Below are positions 9,654-18,210 of a stretch of 64,000 bases of DNA, piece by piece (position 1 is the stretch's first letter; every line of letters begins with the position of its first letter). The DNA is from Polynucleobacter sp. AP-Latsch-80-C2 (GTDB lineage: Bacteria; Pseudomonadota; Gammaproteobacteria; Burkholderiales; Burkholderiaceae). A program made the translations under genes and the position numbers. Under the pieces are notes generated by a model. It searched no databases, was not told the origin of the DNA, and saw nothing but the letters and a program-made list of their open reading frames with translations. The DNA lies in NCBI RefSeq assembly GCF_018882185.1, contig NZ_JACVOY010000001.1, forward strand, positions 310,001 to 374,000. The letters run 5' to 3'.

Positions 9654-10862
9654 ATGAAGAGCAAAACCACCCGTAAAAAACCCGATTTTTCAAAACTTGC
9701 CCCAGAGACGCTGGCAGTTCGTGCTGGCACTCGCCGTACGAGCGAATACCAAGAGCATTCAGAAGCTTTATTTCTGACATCGAGTTTTTGCTTTGATAGT
9801 GCTGAGTTGGCCGAAGATGGTTTTGCTCATGCTGATCAAGGCTTTATTTATTCACGCTTTACCAATCCCACCGTCAGCATGTTCCAAGATCGCTTGGCTG
9901 CTCTGGAGGGTGGCGAGTCCTGTATCGCTACTGCATCGGGTATGTCTGCCATCTTAACGATGGCAATGGCGCATTTGCAGTCTGGTGATCATGTCGTTTG
10001 TTCGCGCTCGGTCTTTGGCGCAACGATTCAATTGTTTTCCAATATCTTGGGTCGTTTTGGCATTACAACAACGTATGTTGACTTGTCAGATACCAAGTCA
10101 TGGCAAGCTGCTGTTCAGCCAAATACCAAACTGTTTTACTTAGAAACGCCATCGAATCCTTTAACCGAAATTGCGGACATTAGAGCGATTTCGAAGATTG
10201 CTAAAAAGGCAGGCGCACTCTTTGCAGTCGATAACTGCTTCTGTACGCCTGCATTGCAAAAGCCTTTGGCTCTTGGTGCCGATGTAGTGATTCATTCAGC
10301 TACCAAATACCTAGATGGTCAGGGTAGAGTTGTGGGCGGCGCAATTGTGGGCAGTAAAGATTTTGTGATGGGTAAAGTATTTCCTTACGTGCGCACTGCA
10401 GGACCAACGCTTTCTGCCTTCAACGCCTGGGTCTTTCTGAAGGGTCTAGAAACGTTAGAGCTGCGCATGAAACAGCAAAGTCAGAATGCACTTGCATTGG
10501 CACAATGGCTGGAGAAGCAGCCAGGTGTCGAGCGTGTATACCATCCGGGCCTAAAATCGCATCCCCAGCATGCCTTGGCAAAACGCCAACAAAAAGAGGG
10601 CGGCGCTATTCTGTCTTTTGTATTAAAGGGTGGTAAGAAAGCAGCCTTCAAACTCATTAATCAGACCAAGCTTTGCTCGATTACGGCAAATCTTGGTGAT
10701 ACCCGCACCACTATCACCAATCCAGCAACTACAACGCACTGCCGAGTTAGTCCAGAGGCGCGTAAGGCGGCTGGAATTACCGATGGTTTGGTAAGAATTG
10801 CGGTTGGCCTTGAAAATATTAACGACCTGAAGAGTGATCTCATTGGCGGGTTGAAGAAATAA
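9654..10862 (+). CDS. metZ: O-succinylhomoserine sulfhydrylase MetZ
   Basis: PLP enzyme of the Cys/Met metabolism (gamma-family) group that replaces the succinyl group of O-succinylhomoserine with sulfide to give homocysteine. The PLP lysine is K218 in SATKYLDGQGRVVGG; TASGMSAI (near 93-100) binds the cofactor phosphate and VDNCFCTP holds the ring-contacting aspartate. 402 residues. The purF-metZ linkage supports MetZ over cystathionine gamma-synthase, but substrate (succinyl or acetyl homoserine) cannot be read with certainty from sequence. Sulfide consumption links it loosely to the sulfur region downstream. Confidence 0.92.
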   Translation: MKSKTTRKKPDFSKLAPETLAVRAGTRRTSEYQEHSEALFLTSSFCFDSAELAEDGFAHADQGFIYSRFTNPTVSMFQDRLAALEGGESCIATASGMSAILTMAMAHLQSGDHVVCSRSVFGATIQLFSNILGRFGITTTYVDLSDTKSWQAAVQPNTKLFYLETPSNPLTEIADIRAISKIAKKAGALFAVDNCFCTPALQKPLALGADVVIHSATKYLDGQGRVVGGAIVGSKDFVMGKVFPYVRTAGPTLSAFNAWVFLKGLETLELRMKQQSQNALALAQWLEKQPGVERVYHPGLKSHPQHALAKRQQKEGGAILSFVLKGGKKAAFKLINQTKLCSITANLGDTRTTITNPATTTHCRVSPEARKAAGITDGLVRIAVGLENINDLKSDLIGGLKK

Positions 10863-10887
10863 GCAAGATTAAATAAGAAGGTAAGCC

Positions 10888-11508
10888 ATGAGTTTTGAAG
10901 ATGCTACTCAGTTCTGGAACGAACGCTTTGATAACGCAGAATTCATCTTTGGCAAAGAGCCCAATGAGTATCTAGTCGAGAAAACTCAACAGTATTTAAA
11001 GCCCGGTCAAAAAGTTCTTTGCATTGCCGATGGTGAAGGGCGTAATGGTGTTTGGCTGGCTAAGCAAGGAATGCAAGTTATCGGCTTTGATGCATCTGAT
11101 ATTGCGCTAGCTAAAGCTAAGCAGTTTGCTAAAGAAAATCAGGTAGAAGTCGAATACTCCTTCTCTGACACCGATAGCTTTGCGTGGCATGCCAATACGT
11201 ATGACGCAGTGATTGGGATCTTTATTCAGTTTGCAGATCCAGCAATGCGTGAGAGAATTTTTCAGAAGACTTATGAGGCCCTAAAACCTGGCGGTATATT
11301 TATCCTGCAGGGCTACACCCCTAAGCAGCTTGAATACAAAACAGGTGGCCCCTCGTTAATAGAGCATCTCTATACCGAGGAACTGATTCGACAGCTAGCA
11401 AAAGGCCTTGATATTCGCGATCTCACCATCTATGAAAAAGAGCTATCAGAGGGTGCGCGACACACTGGTATGTCTGCTTTGCTTGGTCTGGTTGCGCAAA
11501 AACCATAA
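10888..11508 (+). CDS. Class I SAM-dependent methyltransferase
   Basis: Rossmann-fold methyltransferase (206 residues). Motif I is VLCIADGEGRNGVWLAK, followed by the acidic ribose-binding residue in VIGFDASDIALAKA; motif IV is YDAVIGIFIQF and post-motif GGIFILQGYTPKQ. The N-terminus (FWNERFDNAEFIFGKEPNEYL) is typical of TehB/thiopurine-methyltransferase-like proteins that act on small thiol, selenium or tellurium compounds. The substrate is unknown here; neighbourhood with a rhodanese gene makes a sulfur compound conceivable but not shown. AAGAAGGTAAGCC supplies a ribosome site. Confidence 0.82.
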   Translation: MSFEDATQFWNERFDNAEFIFGKEPNEYLVEKTQQYLKPGQKVLCIADGEGRNGVWLAKQGMQVIGFDASDIALAKAKQFAKENQVEVEYSFSDTDSFAWHANTYDAVIGIFIQFADPAMRERIFQKTYEALKPGGIFILQGYTPKQLEYKTGGPSLIEHLYTEELIRQLAKGLDIRDLTIYEKELSEGARHTGMSALLGLVAQKP

Positions 11509-11533
11509 TTTCGATATATTTTTTAGGATGGCT

Positions 11534-12511
11534 ATGAAAAAGATTCAATGGGGTATAGCCCTTGTATTGACTGCGCTAGTTGGTCTTGTCCATGCGGCGA
11601 CATTACCTGGACCGGTTGTTAGTGCTGATTGGCTTGCTACCAATATGAATGAAGTACAGGTTATTGAGGTTAGAACTGACTTGGCGAGTTATGTACGTAA
11701 TCCAGTATTTGATACAGACAAAAAAACAGGGAAGAAATTTTTAGTTGAAGTTGGTGGGCATATCCCCAATTCAAGCCTCCTAGATTTTAAGAAAGTACGC
11801 GTAGAACGTTTAGTGGATGGCAAGAGGATTAAGTTACTCATTCCGGAGAAAGCTGATTTTGAAAAATTAGTCCAAACACTGGGAGTTAACTCGGATAAAC
11901 CTATAGTTCTAGTTCCGATTGGCCAAGATATGTCGGATATCGATGAAGCACTGAGGATGTACTGGCAGTTTAAGGTTTATGGTGAAGATAGTGTTGCAGT
12001 ATTGGATGGCGGTATCGCAGGATAGTTAGGCGAAGGTCGTGAATACACTACGGCAACAACTCAAAAATCCTCTGGTAACTGGGCGGCTAAAGCTTTTCGT
12101 CAAGAGCTCATCGCAAGTTCTGATGAGGTTGCAGCAGCCTCCAAAAGTGGCAAGCCACAATTGTTAGATGCTCGTCAGCCAGCGCAATACTTGGGCCTTA
12201 CTAAGCGCCCGGATGTGCAAACCTTTGGTCATATTGCAGGATCTAAAGCCCTTGCACCTGAATTATTGGCTAAACCTACTAATGGCGCCCTGTATTTTTG
12301 GCAAAAGATTACCTATGATGCGTTGATGTCTGCTAATGGCTTAAGCACCAAAGCTCCAACAATTAGTTATTGCAATACAGGTCACTTGGCTGCAGGCGGT
12401 TGGTTCGTGATGTCAGAACTAGCGGGTAATAAGTCTACGAAGTTGTATGACGGATCCCTATACCTTTGGACTCTAGAAGACCGTCCTTTAATTGGTGTTC
12501 CTTTGAATTAA
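11534..12511 (+). pseudogene. Periplasmic two-domain rhodanese (sulfurtransferase), interrupted by an in-frame TAG
   Basis: ATG 11534 (AGGA five bases upstream) begins a Sec signal peptide (MKKIQWGIALVLTALVGLVHA) and a first rhodanese domain. The frame meets TAG at 12023-12025, then stays open in the same frame to TAA at 12509-12511. The second half encodes a second rhodanese domain (LDARQPAQYLGL ...) with the active-site cysteine in SYCNTGHLAAGG. The context DGGIAG-stop-LGEGRE suggests a former tryptophan codon (TGG to TAG). As drawn, the first fragment lacks the catalytic cysteine. Intact relatives would transfer thiosulfate sulfur. Either a recent pseudogene, a readthrough case or a sequencing error. 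Confidence 0.85.
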
Positions 12512-12567
12512 TCCGGGAAGGGTGCATACTTAGCTGTCTGGGGTTGCACCTCTCTTAATACTCATAA

Positions 12568-13677
12568 TTACTGCTCAACAAATCGTCTAGGGTCATTGAT
12601 TGGCCTTAAGGGCATGATGTGAATCTTGGTGCTATCGATTTCAATTTGAGTAACTCCGCCAAGCTCTAAAGCAAGTCGCTTAATTTCAGCGGCAGATGCT
12701 TGCCAAGTAATAACATGAGCTCCATCATTCAGAGTCATTTGAATAACGGCTATTTGTCCTAATGTACTTATTTGGATTACGGTTGCAGGAATGCTCGAAC
12801 TGCTTTGCTGTGCATGCAGGCTTAAGCCATCAGCCGGGATTACCCATGCAACCGGGGTATTAGGCGGAATCTTTCCTTTATCGATTACGTTGAATTGAAG
12901 TGCGCAAGCGTTCCAACTCAGTTTGCCCGCATTAAAAATACCCTCAAACATATTATTGATGCCGACCAACTCTGCAACACGCGAGTTTCTTGGTTTTTGG
13001 AATAATACTTGTGGCGCTGCAGTCTGTAATCCAATGCCTTGGTCAATGACGGTAATTCGATCAGCTAACAAGTCAGCCTCATGCAAGTCATGAGTAACCA
13101 TCACGATGGGTATATTTAAATCCTTGCGCAGATCAGCCAGGGTTTTATAAAGACTTTGGCGAGTTGGCGCATCAATCGCAGAAAAAGGTTCATCTAGCAG
13201 CAACACCTTTGGCTGTCTTGCTAAAGCCCTAGCTAATGCAACGCGTTGTTGCTGTCCACCCGAGAGTTGATGTGGCATTCGCTGCGAAAGTTCTGCAATC
13301 CCCATGCGCATTAACCAGTCTTGAGCAATTTTTTTGCGCTCAGCGATGTTTTGGCCAGAATTTTGCAAAGGAATACAGACATTCTCCAAGGCGGATAGGT
13401 GTGGGAATAGGGCATATTGCTGAAACAGAAAACCACAAGAACGTGCGGATGGCGCAAGAGTCTTGGTAGCGCCATGAAGTTCATCACCTTCAAACCAAAG
13501 TTCCTTATCGCATTCAATTCTTCCGGAGTGTGGGTGACTTAATCCGGCAATGGTCCGAAGGACGGAGGTTTTTCCACTGCCAGAAGGTCCAACTAGGGCA
13601 TGTAATTCGCCGGGCCCACATTCCATATTGATTTGCAGGGGGCTTGGTGTAGCTTGGATGACTTTTACCTTAAGCAT
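12568..13677 (-). CDS. modC: Molybdate-type ABC transporter ATP-binding protein ModC
   Basis: ATPase of a molybdate-type importer. Walker A is GPSGSGKTS, the signature is LSGGQQQRVALARAL, and Walker B is VLLLDEPFSAID with the switch histidine in MVTHDLHEAD. The C-terminal Mop/TOBE-like region (IPATVIQISTLGQIAVIQMTL ...) is typical of ModC. The frame extends upstream to 13767, but the start at 13677 gives MLKVKVIQATPSPLQINMECG and overlaps the modB stop by one base (TGATG), so it is preferred. 369 residues. No modA is adjacent. It may feed molybdenum to SoxC across the divergent promoter. Confidence 0.9.
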   Translation of the reverse strand: MLKVKVIQATPSPLQINMECGPGELHALVGPSGSGKTSVLRTIAGLSHPHSGRIECDKELWFEGDELHGATKTLAPSARSCGFLFQQYALFPHLSALENVCIPLQNSGQNIAERKKIAQDWLMRMGIAELSQRMPHQLSGGQQQRVALARALARQPKVLLLDEPFSAIDAPTRQSLYKTLADLRKDLNIPIVMVTHDLHEADLLADRITVIDQGIGLQTAAPQVLFQKPRNSRVAELVGINNMFEGIFNAGKLSWNACALQFNVIDKGKIPPNTPVAWVIPADGLSLHAQQSSSSIPATVIQISTLGQIAVIQMTLNDGAHVITWQASAAEIKRLALELGGVTQIEIDSTKIHIMPLRPINDPRRFVEQ

Positions 13678-14330
13678 CAAGTCCTCCGATTTCGTTGATG
13701 CAGGGGTGAGCGGCCAAAGACGCCATAGGAAAGGGCGATTGCTATAAGCGAGACAGCTAGTAAACACAGGGATAAGGCCCCAGCTCCTGAGGCATCAAAA
13801 CTTTGCACCTTGTCGTATATGGCAATCGAAACGGTTTTGGTTTCTCCAGGAATTGCGCCGCCAACCATGAGGATGACTCCAAACTCACCCAAGGTATGTG
13901 CAAATGTCAAAACAGCGGCGCTAGTAATTCCGCGCCAAGCTAATGGAAGTTCAATTAAGCGGAAGATTTGCCAATTAGATAAACCACTGACTTGAGCGGC
14001 TTCTCGTATATCTGGGTTAATAGATTCAAAAGCACGCTGAATTGGCTGAATTGCAAAAGGAAGGTTGACGATCAGCGAAGCAATCAGAATGCCTGTAAAA
14101 GAAAAGACTAATGGTGTGCCCAAGATACTTTTGCCGCTCAACCCAATTAAAAGGTAGTAGCCCAATACCGTTGGCGGCAGTACCAGTGGAAGTGCGAGGG
14201 CAGCTTCAATCCAGGGCCTACTTTTGCCTAATTTCTGCAGGGAATGGGCTACCCAGATGCCAAAAGGCAGGATTAAGGCAAGCGTCCACAAGGCTAGCTT
14301 TAAAGAGAGAAGAATGGCTTCTATATCCAT
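13677..14330 (-). CDS. modB: Molybdate ABC transporter permease ModB
   Basis: Integral membrane permease (217 residues) with about five membrane spans. PLVLPPTVLGYYLL and the EAAxxxG coupling motif (REAAQVSGLSNWQIFRLIELPLAWRG) are typical of ModB. ATG 14330 gives MDIEAILLSLKLALW; a TTG one codon earlier is less likely. Translationally coupled to modC. The gene is transcribed divergently from the ArsR/sox cluster, and the shared 108-base intergenic region contains a strong palindrome. A substrate-binding ModA is not found in the window, so it must act with one encoded elsewhere or not at all. Confidence 0.9.
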   Translation of the reverse strand: MDIEAILLSLKLALWTLALILPFGIWVAHSLQKLGKSRPWIEAALALPLVLPPTVLGYYLLIGLSGKSILGTPLVFSFTGILIASLIVNLPFAIQPIQRAFESINPDIREAAQVSGLSNWQIFRLIELPLAWRGITSAAVLTFAHTLGEFGVILMVGGAIPGETKTVSIAIYDKVQSFDASGAGALSLCLLAVSLIAIALSYGVFGRSPLHQRNRRT

Positions 14331-14401
14331 CAATGGATTGTATCGTCAGATGTACTCAGGGTATCTCACTATATAAGTCGATTCGTTACTGGGTTTAAAT
14401 A

Positions 14402-14423
14402 TGCTTATATACGCATATAAGCA
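14402..14423. promoter_or_regulatory. Palindromic operator candidate for the ArsR regulator of the sox cluster
   Basis: Perfect 9-bp inverted repeat TGCTTATAT / ATATAAGCA around a 4-base ACGC spacer, 15 bases before the ArsR-family ATG, in a 108-base divergent region (modB to the left). An identical half-site ATATAAG recurs at 14371-14377, 44 bp (about four helical turns) upstream. Size, position and AT-rich core fit ArsR/SmtB operators, so autoregulation and joint control of modBC and sox are inferred. Confidence 0.7.
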
Positions 14424-14438
14424 AATAAATAGCCATTT

Positions 14439-14774
14439 ATGAAAACACGAGTTCAAAAATCCACCAAAAATTTATCTCCAAAACAGATGGAAAAAGTCTT
14501 CGCAAAAGTAGCTGAATATTTCAGCGTACTTTCTGAGCCTTCCCGTCTGCGCATTATGTATGCAGTTTGTAGTGGTGAAAAAACAGTGTCAGAAGTTGTT
14601 GAGCTTTGTGGCTCCAGCCAGGCTAATGTCTCGCGTCAACTCGCTGCACTTCACAAGTCAGGCATATTACTCAGGCGTAAAGAGGGTGTAACGGTTTATT
14701 ACTCTATTGCAGATAATGCAACCGTAGAGATGTGTCAAACAGTCTGCGCGAAGATTGCAGAAAGCTTGCACTAA
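14439..14774 (+). CDS. ArsR/SmtB-family repressor (candidate sulfide/persulfide sensor of the sox cluster)
   Basis: Winged-helix regulator of 111 residues: LSEPSRLRIMYAVCSGEKTVSE, then the recognition helix SSQANVSRQLAALHKSGI and the wing RRKEGVTVYYSI. Four cysteines occur: C44, C57, C99 and C103. There is no ArsR metal motif (CxCxxC), but a cysteine early after the RLRIM helix plus C-terminal-helix cysteines resembles the layout of BigR/SqrR/SoxR(ArsR) persulfide sensors. That function is inference. It lies immediately upstream of soxC with a 35-base gap and is preceded by the palindrome at 14402-14423. Confidence 0.85.
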   Translation: MKTRVQKSTKNLSPKQMEKVFAKVAEYFSVLSEPSRLRIMYAVCSGEKTVSEVVELCGSSQANVSRQLAALHKSGILLRRKEGVTVYYSIADNATVEMCQTVCAKIAESLH

Positions 14775-14809
14775 GTGTTGAAAAATTTAACTTGTTAAGT
14801 AGAGATCAA

Positions 14810-16210
14810 ATGACTAAGAAGCAAATTGAATTGAGCGCCCAGGACATCTCTTTTGTTGAGAAGCCCACAAATAGAGCGCGCTTAGTAAAAGCGCCTGAGC
14901 ACTTCGTTTCCCAGGATTTGATTGCGGATATTAATGCCAATGGTCTGGATGAAAATCGCCGGGGCTTTTTGCGCAAAGGCTTTTTATCTGCTATCGGTGG
15001 AGCAGCTGCAAGCTTATCTGCGCCAATGGCATTTGCTGCTGGTGAAGGTGATCCAGCAATCCTAGAAAAACAAGAGTGGCAGACTACGCTAGGTAAAAAC
15101 GTTGCCACGATGCCATATGGCGTGCCATCAATTTATGAATCCAATTTGATTCGCCGTGAATCACCGGGCTTAACTCGTGTATCAGCAGCTTCAGTTGCCT
15201 TCACGCCTTTACAGGGTTTATTTGGAACGATTACTCCAAACGGTTTGCATTTTGAACGTCATCACCAAGGTTGGTACAACCTAAACCCAGAAACCCATCG
15301 CTTAATGGTGAATGGCATGGTGAAGAACGCTCGTGTTTTTACGATGAGTGATTTGATGAGGCTACCTTCAGTCTCGCGTACGCATTTCATCGAGTGTGGT
15401 GCTAATACCGGTCTAGAGTGGGGTAACGTTGCTGTGCCAACGGTGCAATATACCCACGGTATGCTGTCTTGTTGTGAGTTTACTGGCGTACCTCTAAAAG
15501 TATTGCTAGAAGAGTGCGGTGCCGATCTGAAAAAAGGCAAGTTCTTGCTAGCTGAAGGTGGCGATGGATCTGGCATGACGCGGACAATTAATTTGGAAAG
15601 CTGCTTAGACGATACGATTGTTGCCTGGAGTATGAATGGCGAAATGTTACGCCCAGAAAATGGCTTCCCATTACGCTTAGTAGTGCCTGGTGTGCAAGGG
15701 GTGAGCTGGGTGAAGTGGCTGCGTCGCCTCGAGGTAGGTGATATGCCATGGAATGCAAAAGATGAGGCAGTTCACTATATCGAACTGATGCCAGATGGAA
15801 TGCATCGTCAATATGCATCTATTCAAGAGTGCAAATCCGTCATTACTACGCCATCGGGCGGTCAGCAATTATTGGATAAAGGTTTTTATAACGTGAGCGG
15901 TATGGCTTGGTCTGGCCGCGGCAAAATTAACCGTGTGGATGTCTCGTTTGATGGTGGTAATAACTGGCGCACTGCGCGCTTGGAGACACCGGTTCTGACA
16001 AAGTCAATCACCCGTTTCAATATTGATTGGGTATGGGATGGTGCACCAGCGATTTTGCAGTCCAGGGCAATAGATGACACTGGATATGTCCAGCCCTCCA
16101 TCAAGATGCTGCGCGATGTTCGAGGAAATCGCTCCATCTATCATAACAATGCAATTCAGTCTTGGAAATTAGATTCAAACGGCGAGGTGAGCAATGTACA
16201 AGTCGGCTAA
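14810..16210 (+). CDS. soxC: Sulfite dehydrogenase / sulfane dehydrogenase molybdopterin subunit SoxC
   Basis: Molybdenum-cofactor subunit of Sox(CD)2, which oxidises the SoxY-bound sulfane sulfur in the periplasm. The Mo-ligating cysteine is C196 in HFIECGANTG; sulfite-oxidase-fold segments follow (NGFPLRLVVPGVQGVSWVKWL, then a C-terminal dimerisation domain with RVDVSFDGGNNW). A twin-arginine signal (RRGFLRKGFLSAIGG, R50-R51) is preceded by an unusually long 49-residue N-region. The frame is open from 14732, but ATG 14810 is the first good start. 466 residues. The 3' end overlaps soxD by 17 bases. Confidence 0.95.
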   Translation: MTKKQIELSAQDISFVEKPTNRARLVKAPEHFVSQDLIADINANGLDENRRGFLRKGFLSAIGGAAASLSAPMAFAAGEGDPAILEKQEWQTTLGKNVATMPYGVPSIYESNLIRRESPGLTRVSAASVAFTPLQGLFGTITPNGLHFERHHQGWYNLNPETHRLMVNGMVKNARVFTMSDLMRLPSVSRTHFIECGANTGLEWGNVAVPTVQYTHGMLSCCEFTGVPLKVLLEECGADLKKGKFLLAEGGDGSGMTRTINLESCLDDTIVAWSMNGEMLRPENGFPLRLVVPGVQGVSWVKWLRRLEVGDMPWNAKDEAVHYIELMPDGMHRQYASIQECKSVITTPSGGQQLLDKGFYNVSGMAWSGRGKINRVDVSFDGGNNWRTARLETPVLTKSITRFNIDWVWDGAPAILQSRAIDDTGYVQPSIKMLRDVRGNRSIYHNNAIQSWKLDSNGEVSNVQVG

Positions 16211-17282
16211 AGTGATTGCTCGTTTAGGACTGTTCAGTCTTGCGGTATGTGTTTCTGGGATTGCCTTTGCACAATCTTCACAGAACTCTGTCAAGTTTCC
16301 CGGCATAGGTCGTAATGCGACACCGGCTGAAGTACTTGCTTGGGATATTGATGTCCGCCCAGATTTCAAGGGATTACCAAAAGGATCGGGCTCAGTTGAG
16401 AAGGGTCAAGCTATCTGGGAATCTAAATGCGCTAGTTGTCATGGCGTATTTGGCGAGTCCAACGAAATCTTTACGCCAATTGCAGGTGGTACTACAGCAG
16501 ATGATGTGAAGACGGGTAGGGTAGCGTCGTTGGCTGATCGTAAGCAGCCTCAGCGCACAACCCTAATGAAGGTGCCGACGGTTTCTACTTTGTGGGACTA
16601 TATCTATCGTGCAATGCCTTGGAATGCACCAAGATCGCTAACACCAGATGACACCTATGCACTAGTTGCTTTTATCTTGAGCTTAGGTGAGATCGTTCCG
16701 GATGATTTTGTGTTGAGTGATGCCAATATTGCTGAAGTTCAAAAGAAGATGCCTAACCGTAATGGCATGACTCGAAATCATGGCTTTTGGAGTGTGAATG
16801 GTAAGCCTGATGTTAATTCAACAGCCTGTATGAACAACTGCGTTAAGTTTGTGCAAATTGGCTCTACCTTGCCAGATTTTGCAAGAAATGCCCACGGAAA
16901 TATTGCAGAGCAAAATCGTCTCTACGGTCCGTATCGCGGTTCCGATTCCACTAAGCCGCCTTTGGAGAAACTGCCTGGCTCAACTGGAGAAGGCTTAGCT
17001 CATGCTGCTGATACACATGCAGCGACAACTAAAGGGCCTGCAGCCCTATTTAAAAATGAGAACTGCTCAGCTTGTCATGCCCCTAATGCCAAGTTAGTAG
17101 GGCCGTCCCTTGCAGATATTGCAGAGAAATATAAAGGTCAAAGTGGAGCACAGGATAAGCTAATGGCAAAGGTTAAAAACGGCGGTTCTGGCGTATGGGG
17201 AGCCATTCCCATGCCTCCACAATCTCAATTATCGGATGAGGATAGAGCAACCCTCGTGCGATGGGTTTTAACAGGACAGTAG
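16194..17282 (+). CDS. soxD: Dihaem cytochrome c subunit of sulfane dehydrogenase SoxD
   Basis: Electron-accepting subunit of SoxCD. It has a Sec signal peptide (MYKSAKVIARLGLFSLAV...AFA) and two c-haem motifs, CASCH at 79-83 and CSACH at 291-295, in separate cytochrome domains; the C-terminal one is a short class I cytochrome (KLVGPSLADIAEKYKG ... IPMPPQSQLSDEDRATLVRWV). 362 residues. The ATG overlaps the end of soxC, so translation is coupled. SoxC uses Tat while SoxD uses Sec, as expected for a folded cofactor protein and a cytochrome. Confidence 0.95.
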   Translation: MYKSAKVIARLGLFSLAVCVSGIAFAQSSQNSVKFPGIGRNATPAEVLAWDIDVRPDFKGLPKGSGSVEKGQAIWESKCASCHGVFGESNEIFTPIAGGTTADDVKTGRVASLADRKQPQRTTLMKVPTVSTLWDYIYRAMPWNAPRSLTPDDTYALVAFILSLGEIVPDDFVLSDANIAEVQKKMPNRNGMTRNHGFWSVNGKPDVNSTACMNNCVKFVQIGSTLPDFARNAHGNIAEQNRLYGPYRGSDSTKPPLEKLPGSTGEGLAHAADTHAATTKGPAALFKNENCSACHAPNAKLVGPSLADIAEKYKGQSGAQDKLMAKVKNGGSGVWGAIPMPPQSQLSDEDRATLVRWVLTGQ

Positions 17283-17349
17283 TTTTTAGGAAGCTTTTTG
17301 GAAATACCACTATATTTGATAGTAAGAGTAGATTAATAAAGGAGTTTTT

Positions 17350-17802
17350 ATGAATCAGCAGCGACGCAGTTTATTGAAATATTCAGCCGTATTTGGCTTG
17401 ATGGCTTCTGCGGGTCTCATTAGCGTGGCCCAAGCTCAAGAGTGGAACAAAGCCGCCTTCGAAGGTAAGAGCCTAGACGACGTATTCAAAATCTTAGGTG
17501 CTAGCAGCCCTGATAAATCTGGAGCTGTTACTTTAAATGCCCCTGATATTGCAGAAAATGGTGCCGTGGTTCCAGTTGGCATTGTTACTACCCTTAAAGC
17601 AGAGCAAATGGCTATTTTGGTTGAGAAAAACCCAAGTGCATTGGCTGCCCAATTCTTTATTCCTGCCGGTACTGAGCCATTCGTTACAACACGTATCAAG
17701 ATGGGTCAAACCTCCAATGTATACGCCTTAGTAAAAGCAGATGGCAAGTGGAGTATGGCTGTTAAGGAAGTGAAAGTTACTTTAGGTGGTTGCGGCGGTT
17801 AA
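17350..17802 (+). CDS. soxY: Sulfur carrier protein SoxY
   Basis: Periplasmic carrier whose C-terminal cysteine holds thiosulfate-derived intermediates. It ends in LGGCGG (C148), the swinging-arm signature GGCGG. The N-terminus MNQQRRSLLKYSAVFGL is a twin-arginine signal, so it is probably exported folded with SoxZ. 150 residues. A strong AAGGAG site precedes ATG 17350. The 67-base gap after soxD is AT-rich and could hold a secondary promoter, but no convincing -35/-10 pair could be fixed. Confidence 0.97.
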   Translation: MNQQRRSLLKYSAVFGLMASAGLISVAQAQEWNKAAFEGKSLDDVFKILGASSPDKSGAVTLNAPDIAENGAVVPVGIVTTLKAEQMAILVEKNPSALAAQFFIPAGTEPFVTTRIKMGQTSNVYALVKADGKWSMAVKEVKVTLGGCGG

Positions 17803-17857
17803 TTGACGACGACTAAAAACATACTATTAATTAAATACTAGATTACAAGAGGAAAAC

Positions 17858-18166
17858 ATGGCTGATCCAATGCGCGTTAGAGCTGCTGAGAATGGTGGAA
17901 TTGTGGATGTAAAGATTTTGATGAAGCACGATATGGAATCTGGTCAGCGTAAAGATGCTGCTGGTAAAACAATTCCTGCGTGGCATATCACTACTCTGAA
18001 CGTCAAAGCAAATGGTAAAGATGTATTGAATGGTCAATTTGGTCCAGCAGTATCTAAGGACCCATTCTTGAACTTCAAATACAAGGGCGCTAAGGGCGAC
18101 AAGATTGTTGTGAGCTGGGTTGATAGCAAAGGTGACAAGCGCACCGATGAAGCAACTGCTTCTTAA
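17858..18166 (+). CDS. soxZ: SoxYZ complex subunit SoxZ
   Basis: Partner of SoxY (102 residues, beta-sandwich). Typical SoxZ segments: MRVRAAENGGIVDVKILMKHDMESGQRKD, IPAWHITTLNVKANGK and FLNFKYKGAKGDKIVVSWVD. It has no signal peptide of its own, in keeping with co-export on the SoxY Tat signal. An AGAGGAAAAC ribosome site precedes ATG 17858. Confidence 0.97.
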   Translation: MADPMRVRAAENGGIVDVKILMKHDMESGQRKDAAGKTIPAWHITTLNVKANGKDVLNGQFGPAVSKDPFLNFKYKGAKGDKIVVSWVDSKGDKRTDEATAS

Positions 18167-18210
18167 TGCGATTGATCTTCACCGCCTCCATGGTTCTGAA
18201 AGGGTAAAAA

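Noticed and set aside
12512..12567. Strong terminator between the rhodanese pseudogene and modC
   Set aside because: GGTGCA / TGCACC can pair, but the loop is long and there is no T-run, so it is not supported as a terminator.
17283..17349. Separate soxY promoter with an ACTAT / ATAGT operator
   Set aside because: The inverted repeat has only 5-bp arms in AT-rich sequence and no convincing -35/-10 pair was found.
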